From contig JAFTZF010000041.1 of assembly GCA_017464645.1 (NCBI GenBank), forward strand, positions 1 to 46,836: 46,836 nucleotides of DNA, in the 5' to 3' direction. Position numbers and translations under genes: made by a program. The notes beneath the pieces are model-generated. The model had not been told where the DNA came from and did no database searches. It saw only the letters and a program-made list of their open reading frames with translations. Of the stretch, positions 1 through 7,661 are shown in pieces (position 1 is the first letter of the stretch; every line of letters starts with the position of its first letter). This DNA is from Lachnospiraceae bacterium (GTDB lineage Bacteria; Bacillota_A; Clostridia; Lachnospirales; Lachnospiraceae).

Positions 1-188
1 GGCGCCTTCACATCAAAGGCCACTGTAATATAATCCGGCTTCTCCTCATCCAGCACCTTAAACAGGGTGTTCAAAAAGCCGAAGATCGCATTGGTATGAA
101 GCCCCTCGGAATTGCTTAGATCCATCACTCCGTAAAAGGCCCGATTGATAATACTATGTCCATCTATCAAAAGGATTTTCTCACTCAT
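1..188 (-). CDS. polA: DNA polymerase I, N-terminal fragment (runs off the window)
   Basis: The 62 visible residues are the start of the 5'-3' exonuclease (FEN-like) domain of DNA polymerase I, which removes RNA primers and fills gaps in replication and repair. The opening KILLIDGHSIINRAFYG carries the first metal-binding Asp (residue 9), and the fragment ends in VAFDVKAP, a typical stretch of this domain. The ATG at 188-186 follows the upstream zinc-finger gene by 14 nt, so the two are probably co-transcribed. The polymerase part lies outside the window, so completeness cannot be judged. Confidence 0.9.
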   Translation of the reverse strand, partial: MSEKILLIDGHSIINRAFYGVMDLSNSEGLHTNAIFGFLNTLFKVLDEEKPDYITVAFDVKA

Positions 189-202
189 GCTCTATCTCCA
201 TT

Positions 203-523
203 TCACCATTTCATTATAACCATTATGATCAGGGAAATCACTGCCACCACCTGGGATATGACATAAATCACATTGAAATTCTTATGGGCCTGTACCCGGC
301 CCTCAGATTCGCGAATAGCTCCCTCCAGCAGATTGTGCATATCAAAATTATCGCTTCCGCTGTCCAGCTGGGCAAGACCTGCGTAGAGAGTATAGTATAC
401 CTCCAACTCCTCATAACATTCCTTGCAGCCTCTGATATGCTCCAAAAACGTTTCTACTTCTTTATCCGTCATTTCATCATTGATATAAGGCATGACAAAT
501 TGAGCCGCTTCTTTACAGGTCAT
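203..523 (-). CDS. Small zf-HC2 (anti-sigma-like) membrane protein
   Basis: A 106-residue protein with an N-terminal zinc-binding anti-sigma pattern: Cys3, then His29, Cys33 and Cys36 in HIRGCKECYEEL, matching the HxxxCxxC core of zf-HC2/ZAS domains. One membrane segment lies near the C-terminus (about 83-104), leaving the zinc domain in the cytoplasm. The ATG at 523 is chosen over the in-frame one at 544 because AGAAGGGAGGG sits 7 nt before it. Family members usually hold an ECF sigma factor inactive, but no sigma gene is adjacent: cstA is upstream and polA downstream. The partner and signal are unknown. A purely structural zinc role is possible. Confidence 0.8.
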   Translation of the reverse strand: MTCKEAAQFVMPYINDEMTDKEVETFLEHIRGCKECYEELEVYYTLYAGLAQLDSGSDNFDMHNLLEGAIRESEGRVQAHKNFNVIYVISQVVAVISLIIMVIMKW

Positions 524-545
524 GACATTTCCCTCCCTTCTCATG

Positions 546-573
546 AGTATACACTAATCAGCGGAATTTTGAA
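546..573 (-). promoter_or_regulatory. Possible promoter of the zinc-finger protein/polA unit
   Basis: Reading on the minus strand, TATACT (546-551) is a good -10 and TTCAAA (568-573) a mediocre -35, 16 bp apart. It lies just upstream of the ribosome binding site and downstream of the cstA terminator, so a promoter is expected here. A better -35 (TTGACA) occurs further upstream but about 30 bp away, too far for this -10. Confidence 0.4.
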
Positions 574-609
574 AGCATTTCTGTCAAAAAAGAATTTGCC
601 GGGGAATAC

Positions 610-642
610 AAAAACAGGGCCTCCGCCAAAGCGGAGGCCCTG
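610..642 (-). terminator. Rho-independent terminator of the cstA operon
   Basis: A perfect 12-bp GC-rich stem (615-626 with 631-642, CAGGGCCTCCGC type) with a 4-nt loop, followed on the minus strand by TTTTTGT. It lies 33 nt after the cstA stop codon. Confidence 0.93.
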
Positions 643-674
643 CCCCTATGTAAGCCTATTTGAGATAAGCTCTA

Positions 675-2411
675 TTATTTTGCTTTTTTCTGTTTGGCAA
701 ATGTCTGAACACCTTCTACTACCAGGAAGATAGCCAGGATTGCCATTGCAGCTGCGAAGCATAACTGGAACCAGTCGCCCCATGCTGCCTTTGCTACAGT
801 ACCATCAGCAGCTACAACTAAACCAGCAGCCAGTTTGATCTTGGAGATAACAGTCATAACCAGAGAGGTCAGAGTCGCAGCCAACATGAAGATCATGGGG
901 ATGATGAACATCTTGTTGTTCTTTCCTGCGTTGCCAAGCCATGCAGCTACAGCCATCAGAGCGATACCTGCCAGCAGCTGGTTCGCAGCACCGAACAGAC
1001 CCCAGATCTGGCTCAGGCTCAGAGCACCTAAGGTACTTCCGATAGCGATCATTGCTACGGTACCGAACAGCGGATGAGCAAGCACTTTACGAACGCCCTT
1101 TGCTTCTTTCCAGGTGGTCTCTCCCTCTTTCAGAATCAGCTCAGCAAACATGAAACGGCTCAGACGAGTACCGGTATCCAGAGAAGTCAGAGCAAATACG
1201 GAAACTGCCAGGGTCAGCAAAGCGTAGATAGTTGCATAGATGCCAGAGCCTTCGCCGCCGAACATGCTGGCAATACCTGCTGCAAATGCTGCAGAGGGAG
1301 AACCGAATGCGCCATCCAGATACTGCTGGAATACAACGCCTACTGCAATCAGGGAAACAATACCCAGAGCAGACTCGATCAGCATGGAACCGTAACCGAT
1401 TACCTTGGCGTCCTTCTCATTAGACAGCTGCTTGGAAGAAGTACCTGTAGCGATCAGACTGTGGAAACCGGAACATGCACCACATGCAACGGTAATGAAC
1501 AGGGTCGGGAACAGGTAGCTGCCAGCCTTGGGCTCCCAACCGGTAAATGCCGGAATGGAGAACTCAACATTGCCTGTGATTGCAGACAGAACGATACCGA
1601 TCACTGCCAGAGCCATCATTGCGTAAAGCAGGAAACTGGACAGGTAATCACGAGGCTGCAGCAGAATCCATACAGGGATCAGAGATGCTACGCACAGGTA
1701 GATTGCGATGAAGATGATCCATCCCATACGGTTCATAGCAAAACCAACATTCAGACCCAGAGCAACGATAGCGATGATACCAATGATACCAACGATGGTT
1801 GCGGGAACGGTCTTAACGCCGAAACGATTTGTCATGACACCATAGATCACTGCCAGTACGATGAACAGTACAGAGATCATAGCAGTAGTCTGGCTGCCTG
1901 TGGGGTTCTTTACAAAACCGAACATTACGTCAGAACCATCTGCTGTAAAGAAGGTACCTGCTACTACGTTTACGAAGGAAGCGATTACCAGGATCAGAAC
2001 CAGAAGCGCGAAGATGATAAACAGCTTCTGAGCTTTCTTGCCCATGGAATCCTTGATGATCTCACCTACAGATTTTCCGTCGTGACGCACAGATGCAAAA
2101 AGGGAACCGAAGTCCTGAACACCGCCGAAGAAGATACCACCAACTACACACCAGATAAATACAGGAACCCAACCGAAGATGGCTGCCTGAATCGGGCCGT
2201 TGATCGGGCCTGCACCGGCGATAGAGGAAAAGTGATGTCCCATCAAAACTACGGGAGGTGCTGCAACATAGTCAACACCGTCTTCCATCTCTACTGCAGG
2301 AGTTTTTCTGGAAGGGTCAATGCCCCACTGCTTGCAAAGCCAGTTACCATAGGTTACATAACCAATGATCAGCAGAGCGATTGCTGCAAGAATGATAATT
2401 AATGCTGTCAT
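675..2411 (-). CDS. cstA: CstA family carbon starvation protein (peptide/pyruvate carrier)
   Basis: A 578-residue polytopic membrane protein of the CstA/BtsT family. The family signature GHHFSSIAGAGPINGP is at residues 58-73, followed by the conserved region with GGVQDFGSLFASVRHDGKSV. Characterised family members import peptides or pyruvate when carbon is scarce; which substrate applies here cannot be read from sequence. It is about 120 residues shorter than the E. coli proteins, which is usual for clostridial forms. AAAGGAG precedes the ATG. It is the last gene of a three-gene operon with two unrecognised proteins and is followed by a strong terminator. The E. coli companion YbdD/YjiX small protein is not present. 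Confidence 0.93.
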   Translation of the reverse strand: MTALIIILAAIALLIIGYVTYGNWLCKQWGIDPSRKTPAVEMEDGVDYVAAPPVVLMGHHFSSIAGAGPINGPIQAAIFGWVPVFIWCVVGGIFFGGVQDFGSLFASVRHDGKSVGEIIKDSMGKKAQKLFIIFALLVLILVIASFVNVVAGTFFTADGSDVMFGFVKNPTGSQTTAMISVLFIVLAVIYGVMTNRFGVKTVPATIVGIIGIIAIVALGLNVGFAMNRMGWIIFIAIYLCVASLIPVWILLQPRDYLSSFLLYAMMALAVIGIVLSAITGNVEFSIPAFTGWEPKAGSYLFPTLFITVACGACSGFHSLIATGTSSKQLSNEKDAKVIGYGSMLIESALGIVSLIAVGVVFQQYLDGAFGSPSAAFAAGIASMFGGEGSGIYATIYALLTLAVSVFALTSLDTGTRLSRFMFAELILKEGETTWKEAKGVRKVLAHPLFGTVAMIAIGSTLGALSLSQIWGLFGAANQLLAGIALMAVAAWLGNAGKNNKMFIIPMIFMLAATLTSLVMTVISKIKLAAGLVVAADGTVAKAAWGDWFQLCFAAAMAILAIFLVVEGVQTFAKQKKAK

Positions 2412-2440
2412 TTTTCATTTCTCCTTTTCATAAGAATGAC

Positions 2441-2938
2441 TTAATTATTAAATATATTGCTAACGAGTTTCTTCAGACTCTCGCCCAGGCGGTTGTGGGC
2501 CACACGTCCGGAAGAAAGCTCTACGGCAATCAAACGGTAATTGCTCCAGCCGTATATGCCGAAGCGGTAGCTTTTTCCATGACGAATTTTCCTAACTGCC
2601 GAAAATGCGTCATCATCGATCTTTTCTGCCAGGATGATGAGCGCTGCATCTGTACACTTGTGTCCTTGTACAGGTCTCACCCGGCTCATACACTCAGACC
2701 AGGCCTTTTCATCCAGCTCAGTCAGACGCTCAAAAGTCAGCTGCTCCTCTGTTGCAAAAAAGATATATTCTTTGGAATCTGACTCGAAAAGCTTTGCGCT
2801 TTTCAAAAGGAAATACTGCTCATCATGAGTGGCAAACTCTGCCTCCACCGCAAAGGGATCTGCCACATCCTCACGCTTGATATTATAATATCTCTGAAAA
2901 GAAGGGAGAATCTTCTCCAACGCTTCTGTTACATTCAT
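2441..2938 (-). CDS. Uncharacterised protein of the cstA operon (165 aa)
   Basis: I do not recognise this family. The protein is soluble, without signal peptide or membrane segment, mildly acidic, and mixed alpha/beta in appearance. The most structured-looking parts are EYIFFATEEQLTFERL (about residues 57-72) and a C-terminal block with GKSYRFGIYGWSNYRLIAVE (about 125-144). GAGGAGAT sits 6 nt before the ATG, so it is clearly translated. It lies 16 nt downstream of another unknown gene and 29 nt upstream of cstA. A regulatory or accessory role for CstA is an inference from position only. Confidence 0.85.
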   Translation of the reverse strand: MNVTEALEKILPSFQRYYNIKREDVADPFAVEAEFATHDEQYFLLKSAKLFESDSKEYIFFATEEQLTFERLTELDEKAWSECMSRVRPVQGHKCTDAALIILAEKIDDDAFSAVRKIRHGKSYRFGIYGWSNYRLIAVELSSGRVAHNRLGESLKKLVSNIFNN

Positions 2939-2954
2939 GTTCTATCTCCTCTTC

Positions 2955-3320
2955 TTATTCGGCCTTTGCAGGGCTGGCAAACTCTGCACCGGGAACTTTT
3001 TTCTTTAAGATCGACATCATCTGCTTGGCCGCCGTCTTGCCTGGAAGCTGTACCTGCACTATCTCTCCTGCATCTGTGCAGATCACCAGATACTCTACAG
3101 GAATCTCCCTGCTCTCTCCTCGGACCTTAGCCCTCATCACCATCACCCGGCGAAAACACCGGCAAATCTCTTCATACGGAAGATAACAGACCCGCAAGCC
3201 GCTCTTTATGTACAGGCAAAGATCACCCAGGCGTACTGGACCGATCTCAATCCCCTTTTTGTATTCTGTCCGAAGAATACCCATATCCGGAAGTTTCGTC
3301 GAAAGCGCTTTTAACCACAT
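2955..3320 (-). CDS. Uncharacterised protein, first gene of the cstA operon (121 aa)
   Basis: I cannot assign a family. The 121 residues look like a small beta-rich cytoplasmic domain: alternating strands LGDLCLYIKSGLRVCYLPYE, a basic segment RVMVMRAKVRG, strand VEYLVICTDAGEIVQVQLPG, then a helix, a layout that loosely suggests a PH-like barrel. There is no signal peptide. AAGGAGG lies 7 nt before the ATG and a good promoter is found 73 bp upstream, making this the leading gene of the operon with the 165-residue protein and cstA. Confidence 0.83.
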   Translation of the reverse strand: MWLKALSTKLPDMGILRTEYKKGIEIGPVRLGDLCLYIKSGLRVCYLPYEEICRCFRRVMVMRAKVRGESREIPVEYLVICTDAGEIVQVQLPGKTAAKQMMSILKKKVPGAEFASPAKAE

Positions 3321-3392
3321 GGATATTCCCTCCTTACCAAAATATGCACGAATTTCTTAAATTTTTACAAAAAATCTTATAATTCCATAAAT

Positions 3393-3421
3393 ATTTTATC
3401 ACTACTATACTTAAAATACAA
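3393..3421 (-). promoter_or_regulatory. Promoter of the cstA operon
   Basis: On the minus strand TTGTAT (3416-3421) and TAAAAT (3393-3398) are 17 bp apart, with AT-rich flanks and a downstream gene with a strong ribosome binding site. The 17-bp spacer contains one arm of an 11-bp inverted repeat, and two copies of GTAGATTT (plus strand 3422-3429 and 3453-3460, 31 bp apart) lie directly upstream of the -35. This suggests regulation, as expected for a carbon-starvation gene. Confidence 0.65.
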
Positions 3422-3491
3422 GTAGATTTATACTCGTTGGGTATTTATTTTTGTAGATTTTTTACATCTTCAGACCTCTAAAGTATAGTAG
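3402..3491. repeat. Pair of 11-bp inverted sites around the cstA promoter
   Basis: CTACTATACTT at 3402-3412 and its exact reverse complement AAGTATAGTAG at 3481-3491, centres 79 bp apart. One arm fills the spacer between -35 and -10, the other lies about 65 bp upstream of the -35. The spacing is near a whole number of helical turns (about 7.5), so looping by one regulator is conceivable but not shown. Confidence 0.6.
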
Positions 3492-3521
3492 GCATTTGTC
3501 CTTTTAAGAACTCCGGGCAAC

Positions 3522-3554
3522 AAAAAAACCTGCGGAATCACTTCCACAGGTTTT
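3522..3554 (-). terminator. Terminator of the tRNA-Leu transcript
   Basis: On the minus strand a 13-bp stem (3542-3554 with 3525-3537, one G-U pair) closes a GTGA tetraloop of GNRA type and runs into TTTTTTT. It begins 7 nt after the tRNA 3' end. Confidence 0.9.
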
Positions 3555-3560
3555 ACCAAC

Positions 3561-3643
3561 TGCAGGAGATGGGACTTGAACCCACACACTGTTGCCAGCG
3601 TCAGATTTTGAGTCTGATGCGTCTGCCATTCCGCCACTCCTGC
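3561..3643 (-). tRNA. tRNA-Leu (anticodon CAA)
   Basis: A class II tRNA of 83 nt. The acceptor stem is GCAGGAG (3637-3643) with CTCCTGC (3562-3568), discriminator A at 3561. The anticodon arm TCAGA-CTCAAAA-TCTGA (3601-3617) places CAA at 3610-3608, reading UUG codons. A long variable arm (CGCTG-GCAA-CAGTG) and a T loop TTCAAGT are present, and the D-arm has the expected GCGGAATGGCAGACGC form. The 3' CCA is not encoded. Its own promoter and terminator flank it. Confidence 0.96.
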
Positions 3644-3658
3644 TTATCCTTGCGACGG

Positions 3659-3686
3659 ATTATATTCTAACACAACTTTCTTCCAA
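3659..3686 (-). promoter_or_regulatory. Promoter of tRNA-Leu
   Basis: TTGGAA (3681-3686) and a perfect TATAAT (3659-3664), 16 bp apart on the minus strand. The expected start lies only a few bases before the tRNA 5' end. An overlapping alternative is TTGCGT with TAGAAT at 17 bp. Confidence 0.7.
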
Positions 3687-3757
3687 ACGCAAGAACTATT
3701 TTTACATTTAAATTCTTTTCATGAGGCCGGTTCTCCCCCCCTATTCCCGGAGCTTTT

Positions 3758-4672
3758 CTAGCCGCGCAGCACATCCAGTAAATGCGCAAAATACTCCGGC
3801 AGCTCCGCCTCAAACTCCATATATTCGCCTGTAGACGGATGCAAAAAGCCCAGCACCATGGCGTGAAGAGTCTGGCCCTCCAGACGGAAGGGCGACTTCA
3901 CATTTCCATAAATTTCATCACCCAGCAGGGGATGTCCGATACTGGTCATGTGTACCCGGATCTGATGGGTACGTCCCGTCTCCAGCCGGCACTCCACATA
4001 GGTGTAGTTGCCAAACCGCTCCAGCACCCGATAGTGAGTAACAGCTTCTTTGCCACCGGCCTTTGTCACGGCCATCTTCTTCCGGTCAGTGGGATGACGG
4101 CCGATGGGTGCATCCACGACCCCCTCCTCCTCTTTGATATTTCCATGGACAATGGCCCGGTAGCGCCGGGTGATACTGTGCTCTTTCAGCTGCTGGGCCA
4201 GGCAATTGTGAGACTGGTCATTTTTGCACACAATGAGAACGCCTGTGGTATCCTTATCAATGCGATGGACGATACCCGGGCGCATCACACCGTTGATCCC
4301 CGACAGGGAATCCTTGCAGTGATACAACAAGCCATTGACCAGTGTACCGCTGTAGTGGCCGGCCGCCGGATGCACCACCATATTTTTCGGCTTGTTCAGC
4401 AAAATCACATCTGCATCTTCGTAAAGAATATTAAGGGGTATATCCTCCGGCTCAATCTCCGGCACTACCGCCTCCGGCACCTGCAGATGGACCTCTTCAC
4501 CCTCGGACACTTTGTAGCTGCCCTTCACGGCCTTGCCTTCCACCCAGACACCGTTTTCCTTTACCACCTTCTGCAGATAGGACCGGCTCAGATCCGGGAT
4601 CATCTCCGACAAGTATTTATCCAGACGATATCCTTCATAATCCTCTTCCACCGTCAGACGATACTCTGTCAT
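3758..4672 (-). CDS. RluA-family 23S rRNA pseudouridine synthase (RluD/YlyB type)
   Basis: A 304-residue enzyme that isomerises specific uridines in RNA to pseudouridine. An S4 RNA-binding domain occupies about residues 14-75 (YRLDKYLSEMIPDLSRSYLQ), followed by the catalytic RluA domain with HRIDKDTTGVLIV, whose Asp is the nucleophile, and a C-terminal GRTHQIRVHM motif. It overlaps the end of lspA by 4 nt (ATGA), indicating translational coupling; the same lspA-ylyB order is known in Bacillus. Length and motifs are normal. The exact target uridine cannot be read from the sequence. Confidence 0.93.
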   Translation of the reverse strand: MTEYRLTVEEDYEGYRLDKYLSEMIPDLSRSYLQKVVKENGVWVEGKAVKGSYKVSEGEEVHLQVPEAVVPEIEPEDIPLNILYEDADVILLNKPKNMVVHPAAGHYSGTLVNGLLYHCKDSLSGINGVMRPGIVHRIDKDTTGVLIVCKNDQSHNCLAQQLKEHSITRRYRAIVHGNIKEEEGVVDAPIGRHPTDRKKMAVTKAGGKEAVTHYRVLERFGNYTYVECRLETGRTHQIRVHMTSIGHPLLGDEIYGNVKSPFRLEGQTLHAMVLGFLHPSTGEYMEFEAELPEYFAHLLDVLRG

Positions 4673-5229
4673 GCTTCTTCCTCCGGTTTGTCAGACTCGG
4701 CCGATGCAGCAGCTGCTTCCTTCTTCTTGGAAGAAAAAGAAATGAATGCCAACTCCTCATCCTTGTAATAGAATATAAATAAAATTACCAGCGCAATGGC
4801 TGAAACCGTCACATAGCAGTCCGCCACATTGAAAATGGGGAAGTCGATCAGTTCAAAATAGAAAAAGTCCACTACATACCCCTGAACTGTCCGGTCAATA
4901 AAGTTTCCGATAGCACCTGCAAACAGGGCCACCCCTATGAAACGCAGCGGATGCAGGCGCTTCTCCAGGGGCATCCGATTGTATAAATAAACAAGCCCCA
5001 CCAGCACCAGTACCGTAAGAATCACAAAAATCCACCGCTGGCCCTGGAACATGCCAAAGGCCGCTCCCCGATTCTCCAGATAATGCAGCTGAAACACATC
5101 TTTTATGAGTACAATGGACTCCTGGTCCTTCAAATGGCTCACCGCCAGAGCCTTGGTCCACTGGTCCAGCCCGATCAATACTGCCGCCAGAATGATTCCG
5201 CCAATATTATACTTCGCTCTTTTAGTCAT
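4669..5229 (-). CDS. lspA: Lipoprotein signal peptidase II
   Basis: A 186-residue membrane aspartyl protease that removes signal peptides from prolipoproteins after lipidation. Four membrane segments are visible. The two catalytic Asp are in GNFIDR (Asp112) and NVADCY (Asp137), with the conserved ENRGAAFG loop near residue 52. The C-terminus ends in an extra Lys/Ala/Glu-rich tail of about 25 residues after the last membrane segment, longer than in the minimal family. Its start overlaps the end of aroB by 8 nt, and its end overlaps the pseudouridine synthase by 4 nt. Confidence 0.95.
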   Translation of the reverse strand: MTKRAKYNIGGIILAAVLIGLDQWTKALAVSHLKDQESIVLIKDVFQLHYLENRGAAFGMFQGQRWIFVILTVLVLVGLVYLYNRMPLEKRLHPLRFIGVALFAGAIGNFIDRTVQGYVVDFFYFELIDFPIFNVADCYVTVSAIALVILFIFYYKDEELAFISFSSKKKEAAAASAESDKPEEEA

Positions 5230-6349
5230 TACGTTCTTCCTCTAAATCCCGATTGATATAATCAATTGCCTGCATCAGCTCTTCATCTGTCACATCCGTT
5301 GCAACAAAAGCTTTTCCCATATCCTTTAAAAGGATAAATTTAATTTTCCCTGCTTCCATCTTTTTGTCCAGCTTGGTAGCCTGCAAAATGTCTGAACTGG
5401 TAAGGCCGCTGACCCGCACCGGCAGACCGAATCCGATAAACATGTCCCGAATTTCCACGAACTCGCCTTCATCCAGATAGCCCCGTTTCCAGGAAATATA
5501 GGCAGCTGCCACTGCTCCGATCGCCACGCATTCTCCATGCTGCAGCCGGAAATTCTTTAATTTCTCCACCGCGTGACCGATGGTATGGCCGAAGTTCAGC
5601 AGAGCCCGGTCGCCCTTCTCCAGGGGATCCTTTTCAACCACAGCCCGCTTTACTTTGCAGCTCTCCTCCACCATGGTCAGAAGGGTCTGGTAGTCCCGTT
5701 GATCAATCTCATACATATGTTCCAGCAGCCACACATAGTAGGGCAGGTTCTTAATAAGGCCGTGCTTCAAGATCTCTGCCATACCACCTGCAAACTCCCG
5801 CTCGGGCAGGGTATTCAAAGTGCTCAGATTCATATAGACCAGGGCCGGCATATGAAATGCTCCCACCATATTTTTGTAGGCATCAAAATCCACACCTGTC
5901 TTGCCGCCAATGCTGGAATCCACCTGGGCCAGCAAAGTTGTGGGCACCTGGATGAACTGAATTCCTCTCAGATAAGTAGCTGCTGTAAAGCCGGTCAGAT
6001 CGCCTACTACGCCGCCGCCTAAAGCCACCAGCACATCCTTGCGGTCAAATTTTTCCAGAATCAGGTGTTCATAAAGCTGGCGCACCACATCCAGATTCTT
6101 GCTGGCTTCCCCCGCAGGGAATGTAAATACGGCAACCTTGCTGCAAACCTTTTCCAGTTCCGCCTGTACTTCTGCGGCATACAAGGGTCCCACGGTGCTA
6201 TCTGTCACAATGCAGGCCCGTTTTCCTTCCAGCAGCTCCAGACCAACGCCCGGCTCTGTCAGGCCCCCAAAGGTATTTGTCAAATGAATGGAATAACAAA
6301 AGGCCTTATCCTTTTTTACATCCAACACAGCTGTTAATCTGTCCTCCAT
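5222..6349 (-). CDS. aroB: 3-dehydroquinate synthase
   Basis: A 375-residue NAD- and metal-dependent enzyme of the shikimate pathway that turns DAHP into 3-dehydroquinate. The NAD-binding loop LGGGVVGDLTGF, the substrate region VPTTLLAQVDSSIGGKTGVD and metal ligands in FAGGMAEILKHG and NFGHTIGHAVE are intact. AAGGAGG lies 7 nt before the ATG. It sits alone among division and lipoprotein genes, without other aro genes, at the place where ylmG and divIVA stand in Bacillus-type clusters. Confidence 0.95.
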   Translation of the reverse strand: MEDRLTAVLDVKKDKAFCYSIHLTNTFGGLTEPGVGLELLEGKRACIVTDSTVGPLYAAEVQAELEKVCSKVAVFTFPAGEASKNLDVVRQLYEHLILEKFDRKDVLVALGGGVVGDLTGFTAATYLRGIQFIQVPTTLLAQVDSSIGGKTGVDFDAYKNMVGAFHMPALVYMNLSTLNTLPEREFAGGMAEILKHGLIKNLPYYVWLLEHMYEIDQRDYQTLLTMVEESCKVKRAVVEKDPLEKGDRALLNFGHTIGHAVEKLKNFRLQHGECVAIGAVAAAYISWKRGYLDEGEFVEIRDMFIGFGLPVRVSGLTSSDILQATKLDKKMEAGKIKFILLKDMGKAFVATDVTDEELMQAIDYINRDLEEERND

Positions 6350-6360
6350 GATATTCCTCC

Positions 6361-7113
6361 TTAAATGTAACGCTTTACCGTCACATAACTTCTTCCTTTT
6401 TTAGACTGCCCTCCCGCAGACACATAGGTAAATCGTCCCATGCCCCGCACGGATATCATGTCGCCCTCTTTGGGTGCATATCCGTTGGAGGTAATCAGTT
6501 TTCCGTTTACAAAGACTTTTCCGCCTTCGATAAGCCCTGTCAGGCTGCTCCTGGAGCTGTTAAAAGCCAGAGACAGCAGGCTGTCCAGCCTCACAGAAGC
6601 CACTGTTCCTTTTACTTCCTGGGACTTTGGCTCATAGTCCGCCGGGAAATCCTCGGTAACACGCAGACTCACACTGGTGCGGCGCACCTGGGTCAGCTCC
6701 TGGCACAGATAATCCGCCAGCTTTTCCTGGACAAATACATAAGCACCCTGCTCTTCTACCAGCACATCTCCCAGTTTACAGCGTTCAATGCCGGTAGCCA
6801 AAATAGCCCCCAGATAATCCCGGTGGCTCAAAGCTTCGGAAAACTTTGCCTGCAGCGGACGGATCTCCACACAGGCAAAAGGATAGTTTAAAAAGACAGG
6901 AGCATCAGGAAGGAAAGCTACCATCTGACGCTCCGCTTGCTTATATCCACCAAAGCTTTCAAAATGCACGTAAGAAAGCTTTGGCTTCACCGATTCAAAT
7001 ATACTTCTTTCGTTCAGATTCAGAAAATCTGAAAACAGGGGAATGCCCTTTTCGTAAGCAGCATTGGCTAAATCCAACAGCCGCTTTTCCAGTTGCTGTT
7101 CTTCTTTTGTCAT
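6361..7113 (-). CDS. ylmH: YlmH-type S4 RNA-binding protein
   Basis: A 250-residue protein whose last third is an S4 domain (LDSLLSLAFNSSRSSLTGLI followed by GKVFVNGKLITSNG). The N-terminal two thirds match the YlmH fold, with FLNLNERSIFE and the LGAILATGIERCKLGD-like segment. YlmH binds the ribosome and has been linked to rescue of stalled ribosomes and to cell division in Gram-positives. It overlaps the stop of sepF by 4 nt (ATGA), so the two are coupled. Confidence 0.92.
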   Translation of the reverse strand: MTKEEQQLEKRLLDLANAAYEKGIPLFSDFLNLNERSIFESVKPKLSYVHFESFGGYKQAERQMVAFLPDAPVFLNYPFACVEIRPLQAKFSEALSHRDYLGAILATGIERCKLGDVLVEEQGAYVFVQEKLADYLCQELTQVRRTSVSLRVTEDFPADYEPKSQEVKGTVASVRLDSLLSLAFNSSRSSLTGLIEGGKVFVNGKLITSNGYAPKEGDMISVRGMGRFTYVSAGGQSKKGRSYVTVKRYI

Positions 7114-7643
7114 AACAAACCATTCATACCAGAGTATACAGACGGAATGTCAATAGAGCCACTTAAAATCTCCTGCAGATCTCCGGAAATCTCTACACTT
7201 CTGGGGGTTACCAGGAAAATATAGTTGGATACCTTCTGAAGATTTCCACCGATGGCATAGCAGGAACCGGAAATAAAATCGATGATTCTCTGAGCCACAT
7301 CCACATCCAGACCTTCAAAATTCAGCACTACGGTGCGGTTGCTCAGAAGAGTCTCAGTGATCTCTCGGGAATCTTCAAATACAGTCGGCTTGATCACACA
7401 TACTTCCATACCGGTTGCTTTCCTGGTACTACGCATGGGTGTTACCTTCGCAGCTTTTTCTTTTACCGGCTCATCATCAAAATCATCATCGAAGGCCTCT
7501 TCCTTCTTGCGTCTAAACAAGCCCTTCTTTGCCGGTTTTTCATCCTCGTAGTCATCATCGTAATCGTCGTAGTCATCGTAATCGTCTTCGTAATCGTCTC
7601 CGCCCAATTTCATGACATCCAGGAACTTATCAATTACTCCCAT
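7110..7643 (-). CDS. sepF: Cell division protein SepF
   Basis: A 177-residue cytoplasmic protein that anchors FtsZ filaments to the membrane. Residues 1-14 form the amphipathic membrane helix (MGVIDKFLDVMKLG). Residues 16-37 are an almost pure Asp/Tyr/Glu stretch encoded by short GAY-TAY triplets, followed by a charged linker. The SepF domain starts about residue 78 with VCVIKPTVFEDSREI and includes SNRTVVLNFEGLD, and ends with IPSVYSGMNGLL. Position between yggS and ylmH is the usual one. The acidic repeat is longer than in model SepF proteins and could vary in length by slippage without a frameshift. Confidence 0.95.
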   Translation of the reverse strand: MGVIDKFLDVMKLGGDDYEDDYDDYDDYDDDYEDEKPAKKGLFRRKKEEAFDDDFDDEPVKEKAAKVTPMRSTRKATGMEVCVIKPTVFEDSREITETLLSNRTVVLNFEGLDVDVAQRIIDFISGSCYAIGGNLQKVSNYIFLVTPRSVEISGDLQEILSGSIDIPSVYSGMNGLL

Positions 7644-7661
7644 GCTATTTGTCTCCTAATC

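Noticed and set aside
1074..2402. A 442-residue plus-strand frame opposite cstA.
   Set aside because: It is antisense to a clear membrane transporter, is unusually rich in Cys/Gln/His/Thr, and has no ribosome binding site; a by-product of cstA codon bias.
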